Source: Bordetella genomosp. 13 (GTDB lineage: Bacteria > Pseudomonadota > Gammaproteobacteria > Burkholderiales > Burkholderiaceae_B). Taken from it: a stretch of DNA of 64,000 bases. The position numbers were made by a program, and so were the translations under genes. The stretch's first letter is position 1. Every line of letters starts with the position of its first letter. The stretch spans positions 62,001 to 126,000 of the forward strand of contig NZ_CP021111.1 in NCBI RefSeq assembly GCF_002119665.1, in the 5' to 3' direction. Under the pieces are notes generated by a model. That model searched no databases. It worked only from the letters and a program-made list of their open reading frames with translations, and had not been told where the DNA came from. Below are positions 39,349 to 47,991 of the stretch, one piece after another.

Positions 39349-40455
39349 TCACGCCGCGGCCATGAAGGCCGGCTGTGTGGCAAAGCGGCTGAGATGCCGG
39401 TCGGTGTCGCCGAACTGCTTGGTGATCAGCGTGGCGCGCCGGAAGTCGTGCGATACCGGCAGTTCGTCGGTCAGGCCGATGCCGCCATGCAGGTGCACGG
39501 CGTTCTGGCCGATGAACCGCAGCGCCTTGTTGACGCTGACCTTGGCTGCCGACACGACCTGCGCGCGCGCGGCGGGATCCTCATGCACGTGCGGTTGCAG
39601 CGCCAGATGCGTCAGCACGCGCGCCTGCTCCGCGGCGATGTGCATGTCCACGCAGCGGTGCCGCAGCGCCTGGAAACTGCCCAGCGCCTCGCCGAACTGC
39701 CTGCGGGTCTTCATGTACTCGAAGGTGGCCTCGTTCATCGACTCCATCACGCCCACGCCTTCGGCGCACAGCGCGGCGGTGGCGAGGTCGAGCAGGGCCT
39801 GCAGCGCGTCTTCGCCGCTCAGCACCAGCGCGTCGTCGGGCAGCACCACGCCCTGCATCAGCAGGTCCGCGGCGCGCGTGCCGTCCAGCATGGGATAGGG
39901 CCGCAGGCTCAGCCCTTCGGTGCGGGCAGGCACCGCGTACAGCGCAGGGCTGCCGTCCGGCAGGCGCGCGCTGGCCAGGAACACGTCCGCCATGGCGGCG
40001 TGCAGCACCATGTTTTTTTGTCCGTCGAGGCGCCATCCGGCCTCGTGTCGCGTGGCGGCGGCGGCGGGCCGGTATTCGCCGCTGCGTTCGTACCAGGCGC
40101 AGGACAGGCGGCGCTGGCCCGCGGCCAGCTGGCCCAGCAGCACGTCGTGACCGTCAGCGGCCTTCAACGCCGCGATGCCCATGAGTGTGTCCAGCACGGG
40201 CTCCAGCACGCGATGGCGTCCCATCAGCCGCATGATCAGGCCCACGTCGGCGCTGTCGCCGTCGAAGCCGTCGACGCGTTCCGGCGCCGTCAGGGCGAAC
40301 ACGCCCAGTTCCGCCAGCTCGTGCCAGTCTTCCAGGCTGGCGCCGTCGCGGCCCCGCGCCACGTGCTGGCGATGTTCGAAACCGTAGTTCTTCTGCAGCC
40401 AGCGCCCCAGCGCGTCCGCGAATTGTGTCTGTTCCTCGGTGTAGCGGAAGTCCAT
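39349..40455 (-). CDS. Acyl-CoA dehydrogenase, small subunit (PimD-like)
   Basis: A 368-residue acyl-CoA dehydrogenase-fold protein. It begins MDFRYTEEQTQFADALGRWL, has EYMKTRRQFGEALGSFQALRH in the middle and ends with GGIGLTDELPVSHDFRR. The C-terminal half lacks the usual YEGT(S/N)EIQ catalytic segment, as in the beta member of alpha2-beta2 dehydrogenases such as PimCD and the steroid FadE pairs. It should form a heteromer with the larger gene just upstream (11 bases away). Confidence 0.85.
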   Translation of the reverse strand: MDFRYTEEQTQFADALGRWLQKNYGFEHRQHVARGRDGASLEDWHELAELGVFALTAPERVDGFDGDSADVGLIMRLMGRHRVLEPVLDTLMGIAALKAADGHDVLLGQLAAGQRRLSCAWYERSGEYRPAAAATRHEAGWRLDGQKNMVLHAAMADVFLASARLPDGSPALYAVPARTEGLSLRPYPMLDGTRAADLLMQGVVLPDDALVLSGEDALQALLDLATAALCAEGVGVMESMNEATFEYMKTRRQFGEALGSFQALRHRCVDMHIAAEQARVLTHLALQPHVHEDPAARAQVVSAAKVSVNKALRFIGQNAVHLHGGIGLTDELPVSHDFRRATLITKQFGDTDRHLSRFATQPAFMAAA

Positions 40456-40466
40456 TGCCGCGCCTC

Positions 40467-41654
40467 TTACATCTGCAGGATCATCTTGGCCAGAATGTTC
40501 TTCTGGATCTCGGTGGCGCCGCCGTACACGGCCGGCTTGCGGTAGGTAAGGTACTGGCGGCCCAGCGGCGCCGCGTCGTCGTCACCGAACACGCTGGTAT
40601 CCGTGGCGCCGTCGAGGTACGCCATGTCCAGCGGCGCCGCGCCGTAGCCCACCGCGTCCAGCATCAGTTCGGTCAGCGCCTGCTGGATGTCGATGCCCCG
40701 CAGCTTCAGGATCGATGCCAGCGCGTCCGCGTCCTCGGCCTGCGTCAGGCTCTTCAGCACCAGCAGCTCGAGCGCCATCAGGTCGATCTCGACCTCGGCG
40801 ACGCGCGCATTGAACAGCGCCTGCCGCAGCACCGGCTGTCCATCGCGTTCGCGCGCCGCGGCCAGCCGCTTCAGGAAGGCCAGCTCGCGCTTGGAGCGGC
40901 CCAGGCCGGCGATCGAGGTGCGTTCATGGCTCAGCAGGAACTTGGCATAGGTCCAGCCCTTGTTCTCTTCGCCGATGAGGTTCTCGACAGGCACCGGCAC
41001 GTTGTCCAGAAAGACTTCGTTCACGTCCTGTTCGCCGTCCAGCATGGTGACCGGACGGATGGTGATGCCCGGCGTGGCCATGTCGATCAGCAGGAACGAG
41101 ATGCCCTTCTGCTTGGGCGCGGCGGGGTCCGTGCGCACCAGGCAGAACATCCAGTTGGCGTGCTGCGCGAAGGTGGTCCAGGCCTTCTGGCCGTTGACGA
41201 CGTAATGGTCGCCGTGGCGTTCGGCGCGCGTGGACAGCGCCGCCAGGTCCGAGCCGGCGCCCGGTTCGGAATAGCCCTGGCACCACCAGTCCTCGCCCGA
41301 CAGAATGCCGGGCAGGAAGCGCTCGTGCTGCCGCGCGTTGCCGAACGCCATGATCACCGGGCCCACCATGTCGATGCCGAAGGGCTGGATGATGGGCGCG
41401 CCGGCCAGCGCGCAGGCCTCCTGCCAGATATGCTGCTGCATCGGCGTCCAGCCCGTGCCGCCGAAGGCGACGGGCCAGCTGGCGCCGGCCCAGCCCTGCG
41501 CGTGCACGATGCGATGCCAGCGTAGGAAGTCTTCCTTGCCCAGCCGCAGGTGATTGCGCACCTTGTGCTGCAGGTCGTCCGGCAGCGCGTGCTTCAGGAA
41601 CTGCATGACAGTCTCGCGGAAGCGCTCGTCTTCGGCGCGGTAATTCAGTTTCAT
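40467..41654 (-). CDS. Acyl-CoA dehydrogenase, large subunit (PimC-like)
   Basis: A 395-residue acyl-CoA dehydrogenase. [18 protein letters not shown] and GQKAWTTFAQHANWM are FAD/substrate loops. The end reads YGGATEIQKNILAKMIL, with a glycine where many family members have the catalytic glutamate. Start at 41654 (MKLNYRAEDERF) was preferred to an ATG at 41786, which lies upstream of the -24 promoter. It leads a five-gene operon (two dehydrogenases, CMD-like, 3-HIBADH-like, Bug). Heteromer with the following smaller subunit is likely; pimeloyl-CoA or a similar dicarboxylyl-CoA is a plausible substrate. Confidence 0.87.
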   Translation of the reverse strand: MKLNYRAEDERFRETVMQFLKHALPDDLQHKVRNHLRLGKEDFLRWHRIVHAQGWAGASWPVAFGGTGWTPMQQHIWQEACALAGAPIIQPFGIDMVGPVIMAFGNARQHERFLPGILSGEDWWCQGYSEPGAGSDLAALSTRAERHGDHYVVNGQKAWTTFAQHANWMFCLVRTDPAAPKQKGISFLLIDMATPGITIRPVTMLDGEQDVNEVFLDNVPVPVENLIGEENKGWTYAKFLLSHERTSIAGLGRSKRELAFLKRLAAARERDGQPVLRQALFNARVAEVEIDLMALELLVLKSLTQAEDADALASILKLRGIDIQQALTELMLDAVGYGAAPLDMAYLDGATDTSVFGDDDAAPLGRQYLTYRKPAVYGGATEIQKNILAKMILQM

Positions 41655-41695
41655 GAGGTCCAGGGAATGCGATGGAATGGAGTTCCATGTCATCA

Positions 41696-41711
41696 AGCAA
41701 AACCTGTGCCA
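41696..41711 (-). promoter_or_regulatory. Sigma-54 promoter of the PimCD-type operon
   Basis: The minus-strand sequence TGGCACAGGTTTTGCT has a perfect -24 core and GG-N10-GC spacing. The expected start of transcription is near 41685, about 31 bases upstream of the dehydrogenase ATG. Confidence 0.85.
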
Positions 41712-41786
41712 TATCGCGGTGTCCAGGGCGCACGCGACGTTGCGGCCTGTCGGCAGGTGTGCAATGTGTTGTCGCGCGCACAGCAA

Positions 41787-41804
41787 TGTCTTCGTCGAGG
41801 ACAG
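41787..41804. promoter_or_regulatory. Candidate enhancer (UAS) dyad, copy 2
   Basis: TGTCTTCGTCGAGGACAG is identical to the 36011-36028 dyad except for the central base (T for C). It lies between divergent sigma-54 promoters, 76 bases from the minus-strand and 29 bases from the plus-strand one. Confidence 0.7.
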
Positions 41805-41832
41805 CGACGCGGTTCACGCGCACGCGCGTGCA

Positions 41833-41848
41833 TGGCATATTTCTTGCA
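41833..41848 (+). promoter_or_regulatory. Sigma-54 promoter of the FadH-like gene
   Basis: TGGCATATTTCTTGCA has GG-N10-GC spacing. It predicts a transcript start near 41859, about 34 bases before the TTG start codon. Confidence 0.84.
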
Positions 41849-41892
41849 TCGCATGCAGGCGACCACAACAACGACCATGACCAGGAGACGCC

Positions 41893-43905
41893 TTGAGTAC
41901 GCCTTATCCGACCCTGCTGTCGCCCATCCGCGTGGGCCGCATCGAGCTGCCCAATCGCATCGTCATGGGCTCGCTGCATACGCGGCTGGAAAACGAGCCT
42001 GACGCCGCGCGGCGGCTGGCCGCCTTCTATGCGGCCCGCGCGCGCGGGCAGGCCGCGCTGATCACCACGGGCGGGTGCTCGCCCAATGTCGCGGGGCGTG
42101 TCGAACCGGGCGCACAGGTGCTGGACCGCGCCGAGCGCATCGCCGAGCATCTGCCCATCGTGCGGGCCGTGCATGAGCACGGCTCGCGCATCATCCTGCA
42201 GGTGCTGCATACGGGCGCCTATGCCAAGCACGACGAGATCGTGGCGCCCAGCGCGGTGCGCTCGCCCATCAACCCGCGCATCCCGCGCGCCATGACCGCG
42301 GACGAGATACTGCAGACCATCGAGGACTACGCGCGCTGCGCCGAACTCGCGCGCGAGGCGGGCTACGACGGCATCGAACTGATGGGTTCGGAGGGCTATC
42401 TGCTGAACCAGTTCCTCGTGCGCCGCACCAACCGCCGCGATGACGAGTGGGGCGGCAGCTTCGACCAGCGCATGCGCATGCCGCTGCGCGTCGTCCGCCG
42501 CATACGCGAGCGCGTGGGCCGCGACCTCCTGATGTTCTACCGCCTGTCCGCGATCGACCTGGTGGAAGACGGCATGACGGGCGACGAGATTCTGCTGTTC
42601 GCCCGGGCGCTGGAAGCCGCCGGCGTGGACGTGCTGAGCACCGGCATAGGCTGGCACGAGTCGGGCGTGCCCACCATCGCCACCAGCGTGCCCCGCGCGG
42701 CCTACGCCTTCGCGGCGGCGCGCATCAAGGCCGCCGTGTCCGTGCCGGTGGTCGTGTCCAACCGCATCAACATGCCCGACACCGCCGAACAACTGCTCAG
42801 CAGCGGACAGGCCGACCTGGTGTCGCTGGCGCGGCCTTTCCTGGCCGATCCGGAGTTCGTGCGCAAGGCCGCGCAGGGCCGCGCGGCCGAGATCACTCCC
42901 TGTATCGGCTGCAACCAGGCCTGCCTGGACTACATCTTCTCGGATCGGGTCGCCAGCTGCCTGGTCAATCCCAAGGCCTGCCGCGAGACCGAGTTCGACG
43001 AGGCGCCCGCGGCGCGGTCGCTCTGCATCGCCGTAGTGGGCGCCGGCCCGGCGGGCATGGCTTGCGCCATCGCGGCCGCGCAGCGTGGCCACCGCGTCGA
43101 CCTGTACGAAGCACAGCCCGACGTCGGCGGCCAGCTCGACCTGGCGCGGCGCATTCCCGGCAAGGAACGCGAGTTCGACGCGCTACTGCGCCATTACCGC
43201 CTGCGCCTGGGGCAAAGCGGTGTCGCGCTGCACCTGAACACGATGGCCGAGGCCGGCATGCTGGCCGCGTGCGGCTACGACCACGTCGTCGTGGCCACCG
43301 GCACGCGCCCGCGCGGCGTGCGCTTCGAAGGGCATGACCACGCCAAGGTGCTCAGCTATCCCGACCTCATCCTGGGCCGGGCGCAAGCAGGCGACAGCGT
43401 GGCCGTCATCGGCGCGGGCGGCGTCGGGCACGACGTGGCCGAGTGGCTGACCGCGCCGAGGCCGCTGGAGGCGGACGGTTTCCTGCGCTATTGGGGCGTG
43501 GACGCCGAGATCCGTACCGCCGGCGGCCTGGCGCAAACCGAGGAAGAGCCGTGCCTGCGCCACGTCACGCTGTTCCAGCGCGGCCTGTCCAAACCCCGGC
43601 TGGGCAAGTCCACCGGCTGGATACATCGCGCGCGGCTGGCGCGCCGCGGGGTGGTGTTGCGCGCCGGCTGCGTGTACCACAAGGTGGACGACCGTGGCCT
43701 GCACTACAGCATCGATGGCCAGCCGCAACTGGCCGAGGTCGACACCATCGTGGTGTGCGCGGGCCAGGAGCCCGTGCAGGACCTGGCCGTCGAACTTCAG
43801 CGGCTGGGCGTCGCCGCGCACCTGATCGGCGGCGCCCGCATCGCCACCGGCCTGGATGCGATGCGGGCGATCGACGAAGGAACGCGGCTGGCTTATGCCC
43901 TGTGA
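41893..43905 (+). CDS. fadH: 2,4-dienoyl-CoA reductase-like flavoenzyme (old yellow enzyme family)
   Basis: A 670-residue, three-part enzyme: an N-terminal FMN TIM barrel (about 1-340), a 4Fe-4S cluster (CIGCNQACLDYIFSDRVASC, about 337-356), and a C-terminal FAD/NADPH half with VVGAGPAGMACAIAAA and AVIGAGGVGHDVAEWL. Length and cluster match FadH, which removes double bonds from 2,4-dienoyl-CoA; a related ring or enone reduction is possible here. TTG is the start; AGGAG precedes it. It runs directly into the convergent binding-protein gene with no terminator between the stop codons. Confidence 0.87.
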   Translation: MSTPYPTLLSPIRVGRIELPNRIVMGSLHTRLENEPDAARRLAAFYAARARGQAALITTGGCSPNVAGRVEPGAQVLDRAERIAEHLPIVRAVHEHGSRIILQVLHTGAYAKHDEIVAPSAVRSPINPRIPRAMTADEILQTIEDYARCAELAREAGYDGIELMGSEGYLLNQFLVRRTNRRDDEWGGSFDQRMRMPLRVVRRIRERVGRDLLMFYRLSAIDLVEDGMTGDEILLFARALEAAGVDVLSTGIGWHESGVPTIATSVPRAAYAFAAARIKAAVSVPVVVSNRINMPDTAEQLLSSGQADLVSLARPFLADPEFVRKAAQGRAAEITPCIGCNQACLDYIFSDRVASCLVNPKACRETEFDEAPAARSLCIAVVGAGPAGMACAIAAAQRGHRVDLYEAQPDVGGQLDLARRIPGKEREFDALLRHYRLRLGQSGVALHLNTMAEAGMLAACGYDHVVVATGTRPRGVRFEGHDHAKVLSYPDLILGRAQAGDSVAVIGAGGVGHDVAEWLTAPRPLEADGFLRYWGVDAEIRTAGGLAQTEEEPCLRHVTLFQRGLSKPRLGKSTGWIHRARLARRGVVLRAGCVYHKVDDRGLHYSIDGQPQLAEVDTIVVCAGQEPVQDLAVELQRLGVAAHLIGGARIATGLDAMRAIDEGTRLAYAL

Positions 43906-45120
43906 TCAGCCGCTCTGCTTCACCAGCGGGCATTCGCTTTGCGACAGGGGTCGGTAGGCCTCGTTGCCCGGGATCGTCTCCAGGATCTTCAACAGATCCC
44001 AGTCGCCCTTGGACTCGGCGGGCGTCTTCGCCTGCGCCAGGTACATGTCGTACACCATGCGGCCGTCCGCGCGGATGCGCCCGTTCTTCGCGTAGAAGTC
44101 GTTGATGGGCGTCTCTTTCATCTTCGCGGCCACGGCATCGGGGTCGTCGCGGCCCACGGCCTTGACGGCCTGCAGGTAGTGCATGGTGGCCGAATAGGCG
44201 CCGGCCTGCACCATCGACGGCATGGACTTCTGGCGCTCGAAGTAGCGCTTGGACCACGCGCGCGTCTCGTCGTTGCGGTCCCAGTAGAAGCCCGTGGTGA
44301 ACTGCAGTCCCTGCGCGGCCTGCAGCCCCAGTCCCTTGATGTCGTGCAGGAAGACCAGCAGCGTCGCCAGCGCCTGGCCGCCCTGCGTGATGCCGAACTC
44401 CGAGGCCTGGCGCACGGCGTTCTGCGTATCCGAACCGGCGTTGGCCAGGCCGATCACCTTGGCCTTGCTGGCCTGCGCCTGCAGCAGGTACGAAGAGAAG
44501 TCCGGGCTGGACAACGGCGCACGCACGCTGCCCAGTATCTTGCCGCCGTTGGCCTTGATGACGTTGCTGGTGTCGCGTTCCAGCGAATGGCCGAAGGCAT
44601 AGTCGGCGGTGATGAAGTACCAGCTGTCGCCGCCCGCCCGCGTCACCGCGCGCCCGGTGCCGTTGGCCAGCACGTAGGTGTCGTAGACATAGTGCACGCC
44701 ATAGGGCGTGCAGGCCGCGTTGGTCAGGTTGGACGAGGCCGAGCCCGCGAACAGCGTGATGCGCTTCTTCTCCGTTCCCAACGCCTGCAGCGCCAGCGCG
44801 GAGGCCGAGTCGGTCGACTCGATGATGGCGCTCACGCCGTCCCGGTCGTACCACTGGCGCGCGCGCGTCGCGGTGATGTCCACCTTGTTCTGGTAGTCGG
44901 CCGACAGCACTTCGATCGGACGGTCCAGGACCTTGCCGCCGAAGTCTTCCGCCGCCATCTTCACGGCCGTGACCACGCCGGGCCCGCCGTGCGCCGAGTA
45001 CACGCCCGTCATGTCCACGATGACGCCCAGGCGGAACGGCGCCGGGTTCTGGGCATGGACGGAAAAAGCGAACAGCGAGCCGCCGAGCAGCGCGGCCAGG
45101 GTCGAAGTTGCATGTTTCAT
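43906..45120 (-). CDS. ABC-type (Leu/Ile/Val-family) substrate-binding protein
   Basis: A 404-residue periplasmic receptor with signal peptide ending near VHAQ (about residue 24). FRLGVIVDMTGVYSAHGGPG, MAAEDFGGKVLDRPIEVLSADYQNK and SWYFITADYAFG mark the LivJ-like family, many of whose members bind aromatic or alicyclic acids. No permease or ATPase gene is near, so it must use a distant one. It is the last gene of the 11-gene operon and is 93 bases from the preceding quinone-oxidoreductase-like gene, whose gap could carry its own promoter. The operon context suggests that the ligand is the island's growth substrate. Confidence 0.87.
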   Translation of the reverse strand: MKHATSTLAALLGGSLFAFSVHAQNPAPFRLGVIVDMTGVYSAHGGPGVVTAVKMAAEDFGGKVLDRPIEVLSADYQNKVDITATRARQWYDRDGVSAIIESTDSASALALQALGTEKKRITLFAGSASSNLTNAACTPYGVHYVYDTYVLANGTGRAVTRAGGDSWYFITADYAFGHSLERDTSNVIKANGGKILGSVRAPLSSPDFSSYLLQAQASKAKVIGLANAGSDTQNAVRQASEFGITQGGQALATLLVFLHDIKGLGLQAAQGLQFTTGFYWDRNDETRAWSKRYFERQKSMPSMVQAGAYSATMHYLQAVKAVGRDDPDAVAAKMKETPINDFYAKNGRIRADGRMVYDMYLAQAKTPAESKGDWDLLKILETIPGNEAYRPLSQSECPLVKQSG

Positions 45121-45213
45121 GGTGAGTCTCCTGCCTTCTCTTGTGGGATGTCGTTGCGTTCGCGTATGCGCTCGCGCATGCGCGGCGATGGGTGCTGGCG
45201 CGGCCAGCTCGGG

Positions 45214-46203
45214 TCATTCCATGCTGACCACGTACTTGCCCGTGGCGCGTCCTTGCGCCAAGGCCTCGAGGGCGATGCCTACCTGCTCCAGCGGCAGCAC
45301 GGCGGCCAGCCGCGGCCGGATGCGGCCTTCCTCGTGCAGGCGCATCAGATGGCGCTGCACCTCGGCCACCCGCTCGGGCTGGCGGTCGCGGTAATCGCTC
45401 CATTGCAGGCCGCTGACCGCGATGTTCTTCAACAGCAGGTAATTCACCTTCAGCGTCGGGATGTCGCCCGCCGCGAAGCCGATGACGACCAGCCTGCCGC
45501 ACCAGGCCAGCGCGCGCAGCGAGGCCGCGAACACCTCGTCGCCCAGCGGGTCGAGGATGACGTCTGCGCCATGGCCATCGGTCACGTCGTGCACCTGAGC
45601 GCGCAGGCTGTCGCGCAGGTTTTCGGCGGCCAGGTCGATGACGTGATCCGCGCCCATCTCACGGGCGGCCTGGGCCTGTCGCGGCGTGTTCACACCCGCC
45701 AGCGCCACGCCGCCCAGGGCCTTCACCAGCTGCACCGCCGCGCCGCCCACGCCGCCGGCCGCGCCGTTGATCAGCACGATCTCGCCGGCCTTGAAGCCGC
45801 CGCGCTCGACCAGCGCGAAGTAGGCCGTCTGGTACACCAGGCCCATCGCGGCGGCATCGTCGAACCCGACGCTGTCGGGCAGCACGCAGCAGTTGGCGGC
45901 CGGGGCCACGGCGCGGCCGGCCCAGGCGCCGTGCTCCATGTGCGCCACCACCCGGTCGCCCGGCCGCGGCGTGGTCACGCCGGGCCCCACGCGCAGCACC
46001 GTGCCGCTGGCGTCCTTGCCCGGCACGAAGGGCAGCGGCGGCAGCACCTGATACTTGCCCGACACCACCAGCGTGTCGGGATAGTTCACACCCGCGGCCG
46101 CCACCTCGATCAACACTTCGCCGGCGCCCGGCTCGGGGTCCGGCAGGATCTCGACGCGGTGCTGGTCCACAGGTGCGAAGGCCCTTACCACGAGCGCTTT
46201 CAT
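45214..46203 (-). CDS. Zinc-free quinone oxidoreductase-family (MDR) NADPH dehydrogenase
   Basis: A 329-residue medium-chain reductase. The Rossmann motif is [20 protein letters not shown] (about 147-166). [10 protein letters not shown] and GADHVIDL are family segments. There is no structural-zinc cysteine group, as in quinone oxidoreductases and enoyl reductases. It starts ATG within the stop of the CoA transferase gene (4-base overlap). It may reduce an enoyl-CoA or quinone; substrate unknown. Confidence 0.87.
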   Translation of the reverse strand: MKALVVRAFAPVDQHRVEILPDPEPGAGEVLIEVAAAGVNYPDTLVVSGKYQVLPPLPFVPGKDASGTVLRVGPGVTTPRPGDRVVAHMEHGAWAGRAVAPAANCCVLPDSVGFDDAAAMGLVYQTAYFALVERGGFKAGEIVLINGAAGGVGGAAVQLVKALGGVALAGVNTPRQAQAAREMGADHVIDLAAENLRDSLRAQVHDVTDGHGADVILDPLGDEVFAASLRALAWCGRLVVIGFAAGDIPTLKVNYLLLKNIAVSGLQWSDYRDRQPERVAEVQRHLMRLHEEGRIRPRLAAVLPLEQVGIALEALAQGRATGKYVVSME

Positions 46204-47324
46204 GACCTGGTCTCCTTCCTGGGCAGCGCCTGGCGCGTGTGCTCGCCCAGCCCCGGCACGCGGCCGCGGTGGGCCGGCATGCGCAGGCAGGCGGCGATGG
46301 GCACGGGCAGGGCCGGCAGAGCCTGCCCGTCGCGGTTGGCGACCTCGTGCTCGAAGATGCCGCGGGCCTGGAAGTGCGGGTCGCGCACGGCCTCTTCCAG
46401 GCTCGCCACCACGCTCACGCAGGTGTCCCGGCCTTCGAATGCCGCCATCCACTGGTCGGCGGTGCGCCGCCGTACCGCGGCCGCCACCTGCTGCCGCACC
46501 GCCTCGCCGTCCGGCTCATCCGCCAGCTGAGGCAGGCCGATTACATCCACGAAGCCGCGCCAGAATTTCTCTTCGAGCGGCGCGGCAGCAAGGTAGCGGC
46601 CGTCGGCGGTCTCGTAGACCTGATAGCGGCTGCTGCCGCCGGTGACCATGTCGCCCGCGGGCCGCGGCCATTCGCCATGGCCCCAGCCGTTGCCCAGCCC
46701 CCAGTACATCATCGTGAAGAGGTTGTCGGCCATGGAGATGTCGAGGTGGCATCCCGACCCGCTGTGTTCGCGCTGCCGCAGGGCCAGGAGGATGTTCATC
46801 ATCGCGGGATACGCCCCGCCCGCGATGTCGGCGGTCAGCGCCGGCGGCACCACGGGGCGACCCTGCGCATCGCCCGCCAGGGCCAGCATGCCGGTCTCGG
46901 CCTGGTAGTTCAGGTCGTGCGCCGCGACCCGCGCCTTGGGGCCGGTCTGTCCGTAGCCCGTGATCGAGCAATAGACGATGCGCGGATTGATGCGCGCCAC
47001 GCTGTCGTAGTCCAGCCCGAGCCGCTGCATCACGCCGGGCCGGAACTGCTCCACCAGCACGTCGGCCTCTTCCACCAGGCGCAGCACGCGCGCGCGCTCG
47101 TCGGAATCCTTCAGGTCCACGGCGACCGAGGTCTTGCCGCGATTGAGCAGCGTGAAATTGACGCTGTCCTCGCCCAGCCGCGGCACGTAGCCGCGCATCT
47201 CGTCGCCGTCCGGACGCTCGATCTTGATGACGCGCGCGCCCGCCTCGGCCAGCAGCAGCGTGCAAAGCGGACCGGGCAGCAGCGTGCTGAAGTCCAGAAC
47301 GGTAATGTCACTGAGCGGCTGCAT
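46200..47324 (-). CDS. CaiB/BaiF-family (class III) CoA-transferase
   Basis: A 374-residue family III CoA-transferase. It starts [20 protein letters not shown], followed by [19 protein letters not shown] and [12 protein letters not shown]. The catalytic aspartate is expected in the [12 protein letters not shown] segment (about residue 155), as in alpha-methylacyl-CoA racemase (AMACR)-type members. Either CoA transfer or 2-methylacyl-CoA epimerisation fits; the DLNY motif leans to the racemase branch. It overlaps both neighbouring genes (17 bases upstream, 4 downstream), showing tight translational coupling. Confidence 0.86.
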   Translation of the reverse strand: MQPLSDITVLDFSTLLPGPLCTLLLAEAGARVIKIERPDGDEMRGYVPRLGEDSVNFTLLNRGKTSVAVDLKDSDERARVLRLVEEADVLVEQFRPGVMQRLGLDYDSVARINPRIVYCSITGYGQTGPKARVAAHDLNYQAETGMLALAGDAQGRPVVPPALTADIAGGAYPAMMNILLALRQREHSGSGCHLDISMADNLFTMMYWGLGNGWGHGEWPRPAGDMVTGGSSRYQVYETADGRYLAAAPLEEKFWRGFVDVIGLPQLADEPDGEAVRQQVAAAVRRRTADQWMAAFEGRDTCVSVVASLEEAVRDPHFQARGIFEHEVANRDGQALPALPVPIAACLRMPAHRGRVPGLGEHTRQALPRKETRS

Positions 47325-47991
47325 CGTCGCGCTCCTGCAGATGGCGCTGCCATGCGACGCTCGCACGGCGCGCCGGGGCGTAGGGCTCCTGTCCCAGCAT
47401 CTCGTACAGCGCCTGCGTCACGCGATAGTGGTGGTGCAGGCCGGTGCGGCGCAGCAGCGCGATGGGTCCCTCGGGGTAGCCCAGGCCCAGGCGCAGCGTC
47501 GTGTCCATGTCCTCGGCGCTGGCCAGGCCTTCGTCCAGGCGGCGCAGGGCGGCGTTGTAGTACGGGCGGACCAGGCGGTTCAGGATGCGGCCCGGGAAGT
47601 CGTTGCACACGGCCACCACCAGCCCCGCGGATTCGAAGGCCTGGCGCGCCGCCTGCAAGGCCTCTGGCGAGGTGTAGGGCTTGCGCACCAGCTCGACCAG
47701 CGCGGTGGGATCGGCGTCGCCCAGGCGAAAGCGCGCGAAGCCCACCACGTTGCGAGCCTGGCCGTCGTCATCGTCGCCGATGTGCACGCCCAGGCACTCC
47801 AGGTCCAGCTCGATGGCGACGAAGGCGGCCTGCGCCGCCGCCGCGCGGTCCTGACGGTACCGGCGTCCGGCGTCGCGGCCAAGATAGACGCGGCCCGCGC
47901 CGCCGTCGTCGGCCTGCTGCAGGAAAGAATGGGATTGCGGAAAAGACGGGCTGTCTCCGCCGTGGACGATGCGGTAGCTCATGTGCGTCAT
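47308..47991 (-). CDS. Stand-alone 3-hydroxyacyl-CoA dehydrogenase C-terminal domain protein
   Basis: A 227-residue protein. Its C-terminal half carries the 3HCDH helical domain: CNDFPGRILNRLVRPYYNAALRRLDEG and GLGYPEGPIALLRRTGLHHHY (about 125-185). It lacks the Rossmann (GxGxxG) domain; the N-terminal 110 residues are unlike a dehydrogenase. A full-length 3HCDH is encoded immediately upstream, overlapping by four bases, so the two may make one complex or this one may serve as a regulatory or substrate-binding subunit. It starts ATG at 47991; an in-frame ATG at 47982 is possible. Confidence 0.8.
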   Translation of the reverse strand: MTHMSYRIVHGGDSPSFPQSHSFLQQADDGGAGRVYLGRDAGRRYRQDRAAAAQAAFVAIELDLECLGVHIGDDDDGQARNVVGFARFRLGDADPTALVELVRKPYTSPEALQAARQAFESAGLVVAVCNDFPGRILNRLVRPYYNAALRRLDEGLASAEDMDTTLRLGLGYPEGPIALLRRTGLHHHYRVTQALYEMLGQEPYAPARRASVAWQRHLQERDDAAAQ

